From contig CACVBU010000732.1 in NCBI GenBank assembly GCA_902728285.1, positions 2,229,926-2,293,925 on the forward strand: 64,000 nucleotides of DNA, written 5' to 3'. The stretch is from Clytia hemisphaerica. Taxonomy: Eukaryota > Cnidaria > Hydrozoa > Leptothecata > Clytiidae. Numbering within the stretch: position 1 is the stretch's first letter; every line of letters starts with the position of its first letter. The notes below the pieces were generated by a model, which was not told where the DNA came from, did no database searches, and saw only the letters and a program-made list of their open reading frames with translations. A program made the translations under genes and the position numbers. Below are positions 45,923-56,930 of this stretch, piece by piece.

Positions 45923-47564
45923 ATTACCGATTCTTTAAATAGGCCTTGATTGAGACTATCAATAATGGTGGACAACGGAGATTGGGGGAATTCCCATCGA
46001 ATTCTCAGAATTCAAAATGGTAACAAAAATCATATGACGGAAACCAAAAAGGTAGATTGGTTGTTGTGTTGCTTGTTACATGTTGTTTGTATTACATTTC
46101 CTTTCTTGTAAGAAAATATTATTTTAAGGGGGATTTTCTGGTCTCCTCCATGTCTAACCCAACTATACCCTGAGTATCAGAGGCCAAGTTTTCAAAGAGA
46201 AAATATTAATTTATTTGCGCTGTGATACTCACGGTAGTCCATGTCATTTGACTATTTAATCAATCCTTGAGCGAAAGGAGTCCAGGTGGTGGTTGGGGTT
46301 GGGGGCTGATAGGTGGTAGGATCCACAAATTATATAATCAATAATTGGAACAGATCCATAAGAGGATCTAAATAAGACCACAAAGGATCAATACTCAAGG
46401 TGTTTTATCCTGTGATTATTTTATCAATTATTCTAGGATCTAACCAGATGGTGTCAATCGAATGAAAATTGCAATCAAACTAATTGAATGTAAACGTTAC
46501 TGTCTATAAGACTGCCCTTTCCTTTAAATCATTGCCAGTGTGAAAACGATGCAAAGTCCACGCCGAATTGTTATAATTTTAAATTGATATATACGCCAAA
46601 AACCAAAAACCCTGGGATATTTGATTTTCTCATACTAAAAAATTGCTCCAAATAAGTTTTATACCGTGAGATTGGGTCAGTCAGGACCTCTTTGGTCTTT
46701 TTTAACATTAGTTTGGATAGAATAAAAACATACCTGATCAACACACAACTTTCGTTTTTGGTTATGTAGGTTTTAAAATCCACAAGTAATGAACCTCTTA
46801 TAGCTTTATCTCGATAAATCTGGTTGAAAACCTTCTGTCAGGTTTCATTCCGTACGTTTTTTATCCACGTGGTGAACAGGTTTCCCCGATTTCCCGATAA
46901 TTAAAAATTGGAACTTTCCCGTGGATGCATTTGGGCGTACCCCCATGGCAAAATATTTTTCGTGAAAATTTACCGTATTCTAATGCTAATATAATCTAGA
47001 TAGGATAAAATATTAAATTTGATTCTTTTTTTTTTTCATATTTCTAAATTTCAAGATAAAAAGAACTATGTACGAATTATTTTCTTTAACGGGCGTTTAA
47101 TTTACATTGACATATTTAATGATGTCATAATCAATGCCGTGCATATTTCGTCAACATCATTTTCATTGGATAAATACCACTAAAATATACAAGTTAAGTA
47201 AACATAAATTTATCGCCCGCGAGCACAGCTTAGATAAGTGCACCTCTCTTATTCATTATCTAAGAATTGAAGCGGGCAGAGATTACCGCGCAGGGTGATA
47301 GCAGACAAAGGTTTTTTGAAGATATTTTCAGTTATAATCCAAGGTAGAACAAACGAAACATAGAAAGAAGGTTTTTTTTTGTGCTCTATACGATGATCGG
47401 TATTTTTTTTAATTCTATGTTTATATTTTTCTACCCAGCTCCGTTGCTATGTACGCGTGCCCTGTTGCTAAGACAGCTTTGCTTGAAATCGAAAGCGAAA
47501 CCAAAATAATTTAGCACACACTGCCGTTTGTATAATATTGATGAAGTGAAATGAGGTCCTGACT

Positions 47565-47790
47565 GGATTGGGTAACTTGCATCAGTGGTGGCTAACATGC
47601 ATAGCCCTCAAATGAATGACCTGGCTGGTCATTGAAATACAAAGTTAAATCAAAACAAAAATGGTAGAGTAAAGCTGCGAGCAGAGCTGCGTAGTTCATT
47701 TGTTTTGAAATTTTGCTGCTTTGATTGGTCAGTCATTTGATGGCTATGCAAGTTTTCCTCCACTGATGCAGGTTACCCGACTTCACGGTA
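47565..47790. mobile_element. MITE with GGGTAACTTGCATCAGTGG ends
   Basis: GGGTAACTTGCATCAGTGGT at the left is mirrored by CCACTGATGCAGGTTACCC at the right, with a second mirrored block TCAAATGA(A/C)TGACC. Shared with 7790-7906. Confidence 0.7.
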
Positions 47791-48049
47791 TTCTATTTAC
47801 ACTCTACGTCGTTATATGGTAGACGAGGGAGCAGCTTAGTAATCCTGGCATGAAGAAATTAGGCGTTAGGATGGCGGTGTGTTGGGTGGCTGTTTTGATC
47901 TTAAATATGGTAGAGACCAATGATGTTATCTTTAAAAACTGAATATATTGAACATAAAAGACATCTGTCTGAATAAATCCTACTTCCATATTATATTAAG
48001 TTGATCCTCGTGTGTTAACATATCAGTATAAGAGATTCATCCTTCATGT

Positions 48050-48255
48050 CTTGTTATGATCAGGCTTCCACTCATCCTTGCTGGAGAGAACAGGCTCTTA
48101 TAAAAACACATGTCAGGGAGAAGAGCTCACTCAGGCCCATTCTTCCAGCAAGGACCCAAAGGAGGAGTGCACAGGGGGGGACAATGGAGATCAAGACTCT
48201 CCGACACAAACATGTGATCTCCATTGCAGAGTGCAAGATGGTAGACCTAGCTATC
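48050..48255. other. GC-balanced stretch with two hairpins, unidentified
   Basis: CCTTGCTGGAGAGAA pairs with TTCTTCCAGCAAGG across about 45 nt, and AATGGAGATC pairs with GATCTCCATT further on. Base composition is clearly less AT-rich than the surroundings. It could be a repeat or a structured RNA; no family is recognised. Confidence 0.3.
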
Positions 48256-48929
48256 AATCATAAAATATAATATACATGTAACATCTAACAAGCTTACTAT
48301 GTACATATTATAACACTTTCATATAACATATAATACATACAGAAGATACAATGATAAAACATAAAGATTTATAAAATCTATACCCAACAGGTGCTCCTCT
48401 CATCTTGAAAAGCTTTGACTTATGCCAATACTTTTCTATCCGCTCCTTACGCAAATACGCCAAAAGTAATTACTACCTCACTCCCAATATATTCGGCGTA
48501 CTGTGTGCCACTTCCAGCCTGGAACTATTGCCCACCAAAGTTGGATCAGATTCAGATTGAGCCAGGCTCCAGCTCCAGCTGACAGAAAGTATGATTGATA
48601 AACTTGGTGGAGTTATCAAAACAAATTTGTTGTCAAAGAGATTTAACAGAAAGTAGTGAAAATACAGATCAGATATCAACAGTCCCATGTTTCGTCCCAA
48701 GTTAGAGCAGTTGACGGTACTATTTATGTTCATGTGCAATTGTTGTGATGCTGGAGTTGCAGCATACAATCCCGGACAAAAAGTTAGACTTTTCAAAAAT
48801 GAATGAAAAATTTCAAAATAAGCTCTGAAAACCCATATTTACCAGCAGGGCCAATGTTGTTTTTATTGGATTTCGAGAGTTGAGTGACAAGTCTACAATC
48901 AGTGCCATAACATATTGGCAATTTTGGCA

Positions 48930-49300
48930 ATTTTACCATTTTTCGAAAATTGAAGCTCGAGTGAGAATATCAATTTCGGGTTTTTAACTTGATTCCATCG
49001 AATATTTCGATCTGGGAGGAATTTATTGGTTTCTAGGCTATATTTTAAGCCAACCAGACCATTTTTGAACTTCTAGATCCCCAGCTCCTGAGGTCTTAAC
49101 TCTTAAGTCTAGCGTTAAAACTCATAATTAAAACTCTACCCTTCCAATCTAATTTAGAAAGCTACCAAATTTTTTGTGGTTGTAAAATTTCGTGGGGAAT
49201 TTCCCTTTTATGCCAAGTATTTTGGAACTGATTGTCGAAGCCAAATCCACTCGACATTGAAGGAAATTAATTTTTGCAAAGTCTTCAGGCCTTTTTTTGT
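48930..49300. repeat. Copy of the repeat that brackets the caspase exon
   Basis: Phrases such as TTTCTAGGCTATATTTTAAG, TCCTGAGGTC and AAAACTC with TTTTTTGTGGT match 50955-51301 in the same order. Diverged. Confidence 0.55.
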
Positions 49301-49470
49301 CTGAGATTAAAGGTTCAATGAGTTTTGCACTCCAACTTTTTCGAAAAGACATCTAATTAGACCATATTCGATTACGGTAATTGTTTAATTCGATAATGGT
49401 TTAATCAATTATAAACAACTTTTCAGAGCTCTCTGGTACACCCACCACCTGTGTGTGGCTGAAGTTCACC

Positions 49471-49562
49471 CATTTTCAGTCATTTTCAAGTCATTTTCAG
49501 TCATTTTCAGTCATTTTCAGTCATTTTCTGTCATTTTCAATCATTTTCAATCATTTTCAGTC
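49471..49562. repeat. Short tandem repeat (CATTTTCAGT)n
   Basis: About nine units of 10 bp, several exact. Confidence 0.9.
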
Positions 49563-49984
49563 TAAAAATTACAAGGACTAAAGCCACAAGGATTGCTAGC
49601 AAGCCTGTATGTGTCTTCTGCCAAATAATCACTTGTGGTCCATTTGGGGAATTTCCCAAGTGTCTGTCAAAAGGGTTTTTTTTGGCACTATTGACTAATT
49701 TTTAAAAAGTCTACAGATAATTGTTGTCAATGATTATGGGCTGTCGCAAATACTGTACCCCATCAGAAAATCAGAAAAGAGCAAGCACACGAGAGGGAAC
49801 AAATAGAGTAAATAGAATTGCAATTATTTGATTGCGTTCGATTGCGTTCGATTGACACCTTCTTGATTACATTTTGTCTTTGCAGCTCAATTTCATTGCA
49901 TCTCATATTTACATTTTACATTTCTACTCACCCAAATCAGTTTTTGTTAAAATTATTCAAAAATTTTTGTAGATTGTTTTTTAG

Positions 49985-52900
49985 AAAAATAAAGGATTTG
50001 TACCAAGTAAAGACATTGTGAAACCTGATGTCATGGAGAATGATGGTGGAAACCAAAAGATAGAAGGAGGTAAAATAATTAAGGTTCACAGTGAATCGGA
50101 AATGCTATAATGGGCCGTCAACATAGTACGTACGCACTAAAATGTCGAAAATCGAGTACCCCTCTCCCCCTTAATGCGTACGTACTATGTGGACGGCCCC
50201 TAGGGTAAATGATAGGTTGTAGTTCTGCAAGCTTCTTCATATATTCATGTTCCACCTATCAGTAAAGAGACATTCCTTGGAACCATTCTTTAATTTCCTG
50301 AATGGATTTTCTTTTGCTCATTCGATAAAGAAGAATGTCTTCAGGGACTAAATGAAGTGAAAATTACATATTATATATTTTAAGATATCAAAATTTAATC
50401 GTTTGGAAAACCTTTTTCGATAAGACTATTATTACCACCAAAATATATATTACCTGTCTTAGTACTTTTAATTGACTGAAGTGGAAGTGGTGAAACAAAT
50501 TCTTGTAGATTCAGGGAAATCAATGATTAAGTGACTTTTATCGATTGCTTTTTAGCAGAAAAAGTCGATGGTCGTCCTGGAAAAAAGAATAGCAAATCAT
50601 CGAATACTGGAAACAAAGAAAATGACAACATCTTGAAAGCTGTTCGTGAATCCACTGATCCCGACTCTTACCCAAACAAACTCCCCGGTTATTTCCTTTT
50701 AATCAACAACGAAAATTTTTTGGGTAAATATAACCTTTTTTTAGTTTAGACTATTGGCAAATAAATCTTATTCAAAGCCACCACTTTTTGATTATCTGGT
50801 GAGAGTGTTACAACCTTCCAAGAGCGCTTAGAACCTAAGAGATACAGCACTACTTCCTTTATGCTTAAAAGATCCGGTCCCTTTACTATAACGTCTACTG
50901 CATTTTAAATCTTTCGAAATATTCTTTTTAATCTTTCCTCTATTCATAATTCTACAGAATTATAATCTTGCTCGAAATATATTGAGACTTTAGTGTATTT
51001 TAACGTTTTTCAGAATTAAGTTTGGGCATTAATTGTTATTTTGATACTTCCACTTTCTTTCACTGAATATTTTCGAGGGGTTCGGTGGCTTTTAGGCTAT
51101 ATTCCAAGCCTGATCGAAACAATTTTGAGCTTTTAAATCCTGAGATCCTGAGGTCCTAAGTCGTAAGTCTCATGTTAAAATTCAGAATTAAAATTCTACT
51201 TTCCAACTCTAGTTTAACGCGCTTAAAAATCATTTGTGGTGTTTAAAATTTCACAGGGAAATGCCCTTTGTCTCAAATATTTTGTGTGGGATTGTAGATA
51301 AACGAATTGACACTGATGACAGTTGAGAGACTAGGGTTGGCTCTGAGTGACACTCCTCCCTTTAAGCTGGGCCGGTCTCTTTACCATAAGGTTGTCTGCT
51401 ATATTTTAAAGCCTGCTTTCGTGATTTTAATTTCTTTTCAACCTTTCCTTTAATTACCCATCCTACAGAAATGGACAAACGAACTGGCACAGATATAGAC
51501 GCAAGGAGTATAACAGTTTTATTCCAAGATATGGGTTTTACTATAGAAGAGCACAAAGATTTGTTATCTTATAAAATGAGACAAGTTTTGCAAGAAGCAG
51601 GCGAAAGGAGTTATGCGAAATATTCCTGTCTTATCATTTGCATTTTAAGTCATGGCAAGGAAGGTGAAATATATGCTGTTGATGAAACAATTCCTGTTAA
51701 AGAGATAACACTGTGTTTTCATGGATCAAACCTAGCTGGGAAACCGAAGATCTTCCTTCTCCAAGCTTGCCAAGGTATATCTCTTTGCCTGTTATTTATT
51801 TTCTCCTTATTGAATAATTAACTTTCTTTCAAATTAAGGCCTTTTCGATCATATTAATTTATTTATTTTCACCCAACTTATCCTCAAATCCACAAATGGA
51901 GGCTTAGGTTTCGCTTCAAAGCCCTTGTCATTTGTCCCAAATTTTGAAGTTTATTTATCATGAGTTATGTAACAGACATGGCAATTTAAAAAAGAACACC
52001 AGGCTAACGAATAATACCACATTGACTTTCAAGCCCGCTAGACAGGAAACTCCTGGATGGGAAATGAAGTCACTTGTTTCCCATACTAAACACCTGACCC
52101 ACGCGGTTTTCACACAAAAGCTACAATCATCGACAAAATATTTGAGACAGCGGGGATTTCTAGGCGAACTTTTAAACACCACAAATAATTTTTAAGCGGA
52201 AAGTAGAGTTTTAACTCTGACTTTTAACATGAGACTTAAGATAAAGGACTTTAGGATCTCAGGATTTAAAAGCTCAAATTTTCTCTGATAAGGCTTGGAA
52301 TATAGATTAGAAGCCACCGAACACCTCTAAAATCGAAATATTTAGTGAAAGAAAGTGGAAGTGCTAAAATAGCAATTCTCACCGGAACTTTAAATTCTGA
52401 AAAGCGTTAAAGTACACTAAAATCTCATTATATCGCGATCAAGATTTCGAAAAATATGAAAACTAAATTGTTCTAGATTCAATCCGTTATTCTAAATGCG
52501 AATCTTAATGCTTCACCATTTCTTGCTTGAGAAAGGTTGGAAATTTATCTCTAGTAGTGGGGTCGTTTAGCATAATTTACGGGAAAACAATAAGATCTAG
52601 CTGAAACTTTCTCCAGACTTTCTCTATAGGATGGTTATGCCTCAGGAAAAATTCCCCTAAAATCCCACGGTGGAACATCCCTTTTTTGGGACATTTCTTT
52701 TTTCCCCAGGCAAAACCCTAAGGGCGAAATTTTTTGAAAATCTCAAACTCATTTTCAGACATTATCAAGTATACCATTCGAAAGCTCTCGAAAAACTATA
52801 TAGAAGACTTTTAAACGGGTATAGCCGATTTCATTACCTAACTCGAGATATTCACGCAGAAGATGCTATTTATGGTCAATTTTGACCAAAGTGTGGCGAA

Positions 52901-55291
52901 AAGTGGAACTTGCGCATAAAATATCTCGACTTAGGTAAGGAAATCAGCTATACCCGTTTAAAAGTCTTCTATACAGTTTTTCGAGAGCTTTCGAATGGTA
53001 TACATGATTTTGTCTGGAAATAAGTTTGAAATTTTCAAAAAATTACGCCCTTAGGATTTTGCCTGGGGAAAATAGAAATGTCCCAAAAAAGGGATGTTCC
53101 ACCAGTGGGATTTTAGGGGAATTTTTCCTGAGGTATAAGCATCCTATAGAGAAGGTCTGGAGGAAGTTTCAGCTAGATCTTATTTTTTTCCTACAAACAG
53201 CCTGTATTTTTGTAACACGACCACACTATAGCCCCTTCGGGGCTTTAAAACTCAATGCGATAACACTACCTGATAAAAAAAACATCTCCAATATAGAAGA
53301 CCTCTTCTCACACAATTCACCATTTTCTCTCTTAACCAGGTAGAGCTTTTATGAATTCAGTTCAACCTCGTGAAATATTGGCATCAAATAGGCCACCGGA
53401 GGACAATGATGAGCCACCACCAGAAGATAGGAATTCTGAAGATCTGAGCGAAAAACTCTCGTCAAAAGAAGAAAGTTCTCGTATCATAACATTGCCTTCT
53501 GAAGCTGATTTCTTGTATGCTTATTCAACTGCATTTGGCTTTAGGTCGTTTAGAGGCCCGAAATCTGGTACTTGGTAAGAAAAAACTAATTTTCCTTTTG
53601 TTGTTATAAAGTGATAAATTTATTATCAAAGCTTTTTTTTCTGAAATCGACTACATTTGGTTCTAAAGTCTGTCCAGATATAATTGGCAGTGGAAACAAG
53701 AATGCCTGTAACTTTTGATAGTCAAATATGATTATGGAAATTTTTTTTGCTTGTTTTAGAGAATCAAAAGCGCTATATTTGAATGTATTTTTGGTTGAAA
53801 AATTCGCGATTTTTAGCGGTTAAATTTGCAATTGTAAAAATTGAGCTTTTTTTCTACTTATGCTATAACGTTCATTTTTACACCAGTGGTAGTTCAACCT
53901 TAGGTTAAGAAGTTTGTTAAATTTAAGGCGAACAGAAAAGTCCTTCGGAAGATATGGGACCCGAAATCCCCCTTGGTAGCACTTTTCTGTGAAATATCAA
54001 ATCTCCAACTTATTACTAAAAACGGGGGTTATGTTATCTTTTTTGAACAGTGCAATTAAAAGTTGGAAAGTGTTAAGTGTTGGTGCATTGGTATTATTGG
54101 GATCATTGATTATTTCGAAACGAAGTGAAATCACAGTATTTTTAATTGTTTTTATTGAAAAGATAAGCAAGAACTTATATTGCCTTTGTTATTTTTAAGT
54201 CATTAAATAACTTTTCTAATTCCCAAAACACTAAACACAGTTTGGCTATGAGGTCATTAAAGAGATCGTAAAATGTGTTATGATCGAAAAACATATCATA
54301 TCACTACCCCCGTTTTTAGTAATAAGTTGGAGATTTGATATTTCACAGAAAAGTGCTACCGAGGGGTATTCTGGGTCCCATATCTTCCGAAGGACTTTTC
54401 TGTTCCCCTTGAAATTTAACAAACTTCTTAACCTAAGGTTGAACTACCACTGGTGTAAAAATGAACGTTATAGCATAAGTAGAAAAAAAGCTCAATTTTT
54501 ACAATTGCAAATTTAACCGCTAAAAATCGCGAATTTCTCAACCAAAAATACATTCAAATATAGCGCTTTTGATTCTCTAAAACAAGCAAAAAAAATTTCC
54601 ATAATGATATTTGACTATCAAAAGTTACAGGCATTCTTGTTTCCACTGCCAATTATATCTGGACAGACTTTAAAATTCCATGGGAAAAGAGTATCTAGTC
54701 AAATTGGGTACATGTTTGGGGTTACAAGAACCAATCTTCTCAGCAATAGATAATTTAAAGAAGATTTTCAAAAATGATTTCTTCATTTTCAGGTTCATTC
54801 AATCCTTTTGTGAAATTGTACGTAAGCAAGCTCTAACCATGGATGTTATCCGAATACACCTTTTTGACTGTAGCCGCCAATTGCCGCGCGGGTATTTTTT
54901 TGTCCGCTTTATCCCACTAAAACCGTCCCAGTCCTTTTTTTTTGCACCATTAGACAATAGAAAAATGCGTCAAAAAAGGATTGGGACGGTTTTAGTGGGA
55001 TAAAGCGGACAAAATAATGCCTGCACGACTACGGTCGAAAAGGTGTATTGGAAGAAGCTTTTCAAAAACGATTTCTTCATTTTCAGGTTCATTCAATCCT
55101 TTTGTGAAATTGTACGTAAGCAAGCTCTAACCATGGATGTTATCCGAATACTGACTCGAGTCAATTTAATGATCTGTAGTAAACAATCCAAAACAAAACG
55201 CCAGGTTGTCTCAGTAGTTACTCAATTAAGGAAAGAATTCTTTTTACCAATCCACCTCCAAAAGACTGCTGCGGATAGTATAAAGTGTTGA
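49985..55291 (+). CDS. Caspase-8-like cysteine protease, 5' end unresolved
   Basis: Caspases cut proteins after Asp to drive cell death or inflammation. Five exons join in frame: 49985-50069, 50556-50723, 51469-51774, 53340-53574, 55087-55291; about 332 residues. The large subunit begins near PGYFLLINNENF. RTGTDIDA carries the first S1-pocket Arg, LSHGKEG the catalytic His, and NLAGKPKIFLLQACQG the catalytic Cys; the QACQG variant is typical of caspase-8/10. The small subunit has PSEADFL, the Arg of SFRGPKSGTW, then FIQSFCE and LTRVN, and ends KC. The linker is Glu/Pro/Asp-rich with several Asp sites for cleavage. No DED or CARD exon was found. The first exon may be preceded by others, or translation may start at the ATG at 50033. 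The last exon has a nearly identical upstream partial copy at 54793-54854 broken by a MITE. Introns hold three long inverted-repeat structures. Confidence 0.88.
50112..50201. mobile_element. 90-bp MITE in caspase intron
   Basis: GGGCCGTCAACATAGTACGT is mirrored by ACGTACTATGTGGACGGCCC, with one-base differences. Stem of about 25 bp. Confidence 0.85.
50955..51301. repeat. Left arm of inverted pair around the catalytic exon
   Basis: Contains TTCCACTTTCTTTCACT, GGTTCGGTGGCTT, TATATTCCAAGCC, TTTAAATCCTGAGATCCT and TTTGTGGTGTTTAAAA. The inverted partner is 52118-52450. Confidence 0.75.
52118..52450. repeat. Right arm of inverted pair around the catalytic exon
   Basis: Reverse complement of 50955-51301, diverged by scattered substitutions and small gaps. 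Exon 51469-51774 lies between the arms. Confidence 0.75.
52590..53184. repeat. Foldback element in caspase intron, arms about 270 bp
   Basis: AAGATCTAGCTGAAACTT ... CTATAGGATG at the left is mirrored on the right to 53181. Inner phrases (TATAGAAGACTTTTAAACGG, CCATTCGAAAGCTCTCG) are also mirrored. The loop is about 60 bp near 52890. It ends about 155 bp before exon 53340. Confidence 0.85.
53663..54673. repeat. 1-kb palindrome in caspase intron, arms about 375 bp
   Basis: TAAAGTCTGTCCAGATATAA at the left is mirrored by TTATATCTGGACAGACTTTA at the right. The arms remain over about 90 percent alike by eye through AACGTTCATTTTTACACCAG and TTATTACTAAAAACGGGGG. The loop is about 260 bp. Confidence 0.88.
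54754..54856 (+). pseudogene. Duplicate 5' part of the last caspase exon (left copy)
   Basis: 103 bp that include the intron end, the AG acceptor (exon base 54793) and the first 21 codons of the exon. They match 55048-55150 with about four mismatches, none inside the coding part. The copy ends exactly at the MITE 54855-55047. If this acceptor is used, the frame stays open through the MITE to a stop at 55003 and loses LTRVN and the rest of the small subunit. Confidence 0.85.
54855..55047. mobile_element. MITE inserted in a caspase exon copy
   Basis: Ends TACACCTTTTTGACTGTAG and CTACGGTCGAAAAGGTGTA, family of 29578-29778. Both carry AAAACCGTCCCA or TTTTAGTGGGATAAAGCGG near the ends. Flanked by the 103 bp direct duplication. 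Confidence 0.88.
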
Positions 55292-56844
55292 CGAATGGAT
55301 GGTTACGTAGACTAGCAAGCGTCTGTCTTTCCTCGTACACAGGAACGTGGGAATAGTGCTTATAATAAAGATTTCTTATTGAAAATAGAAATTGCCGCGG
55401 GAGAGTGGTTTGTGGTGGTTTGTGGACATTTGTATTCAGTGAACATATAGAACATACAGCGAATTGCATGTTTAATCTGCAGCGAAATACAACGACGTGG
55501 TTTACTAGTCTAATGGTAACGAGGTTTTTCATAAAGTTTTTAATGTCGTACTGGGTCTATTGCGCAAGTTTTACGCGGGTTTTTGAGAAGTTACGGGCTA
55601 AAAGTCATGAAATCTCAGACATGGGATTGTCGAAACGCAAGTCCTCGATATCGATTATTTTACATGATTGAAATTTCTTGGCGAGGCCTAAAAATCTGTT
55701 CACCCCTGGCGATATCACTTAGTGCTTTACAAGGAAGGAGCTATTTATTTTTCTGTATTCGTTTTGTAAGTAGTATATGCTCGTAAGTGTAATGTAGTTT
55801 CCCAAATTATGAAGAAAAGAAGATCTGTTCGAGATTTTTGAATTTTAAAAGGAGTCTCCTTGTAAGATTTTAAAAGTTTAATTCTGAGGGGACCAGAAAA
55901 CCTGTTTGAATCAAAAACTCCGATAAGATCTATTATAAGAGATCAAACTATATGCGTCTAACTGTAGCATCATTTTTTTTAATCAAAAAAAAATCCACAT
56001 AAAGTATGTCTCAAAATAATTTGCAGCTGAGACAAAAATGGCTGTAACTTTTGATAAAATTTGAAGGAAGTTGCGATTTTGCGCTCGTTAAAAAGATATT
56101 TGTGATTGGAATATTATCAAGCAAAAAAAATTGAAAAATAAAGAAAAATGAAAATAAACAAGAAAGCCTAAGCGGCGTAAAGGCCCAGCAGTGTTAGCAG
56201 TGTCAACGAAAATTTACAGGAGTAAATTTTTTTGATGTATAGACTCGAGTCGCGCGAGCAATAAGAATTTGTTACTTTCGTAACATTTTGAGATAAGTAC
56301 CTCTTACTAATCGAGAAAGAAAGATTTGATCATATAAGTTGGAGGTATTAATTATATGTGGTTTTTTCTTACGCATGCGCGCAATAGAAAGTCAGATAAT
56401 TCGATTTTAGCCTGGACGCGTCAATTGATAATTGCGCGCATAGGCCCTGACAAAGTCAAATCTTTTCGACCAGTTGCGTTTTAAAGGCCCGTACCGCTGC
56501 GCACTGGGCCAAAAAACGAAGAAGCCTTTTGTCAATCAACCAATACCAAACTTTGTGTGATATCTTTTGATTGAATGAATATTTTTGAAAAATTTTTCAC
56601 AGTGATGATGACCTAGGATTGATCATTATTCATTATCAAAGTTTTCCAGTATTCCACTCACAAATACCTTTTCCCATCCTTTAAAAAAAAAAATCTTTTC
56701 GATCTTATACCATTTAGCCCGGAAAAAGAGAAGTGGAATCCTCATTACGAAAGTTTTCCAGTATTCACTCATGCGTATAGAACGTGAAATACATTTATTC
56801 AATTAACAAACAATTAGCAATCACTGCAATTAAGAAAAACATCT

Positions 56845-56930
56845 CGTCAATTTAATGATCTGTAATAAACAATCAAAAAACAAACGTCAGGTTGTCTCAG
56901 TAGTTACTCAATTAAGGGCTCTGACCATGA
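56845..56930 (+). pseudogene. Fragment of the last caspase exon, rearranged
   Basis: 56845-56917 matches 55157-55231 of the last exon (GTCAATTTAATGATCTGTA; AGGTTGTCTCAGTAGTTACT). Directly after it, GCTCTGACCATG resembles an earlier part of the same exon (GCTCTAACCATG). The order is therefore scrambled, and no full exon remains. Confidence 0.75.

Larger units (their letters stand above)
43491..49984. other. Intergenic region between T-box gene and caspase
   Basis: The first part is T-box 3' UTR, including a MITE at 43603-43848 and an AATAAA at 44440. The rest holds repeats at 44935-45095, 45862-45922, 47565-47790, 48930-49300 and 49471-49562. Upstream caspase exons (prodomain) may lie here, but I could not identify any. 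Confidence 0.5.

Noticed and set aside
49471..49562. Possible CRISPR-like array of short repeats
   Set aside because: The units are contiguous 10 bp repeats without spacers, in animal DNA; it is a simple tandem repeat.
53026..54516. Open frames of 70-105 codons inside the caspase introns
   Set aside because: They lie in the arms of the foldback and the palindrome and mirror one another, so they follow from the repeat structure.
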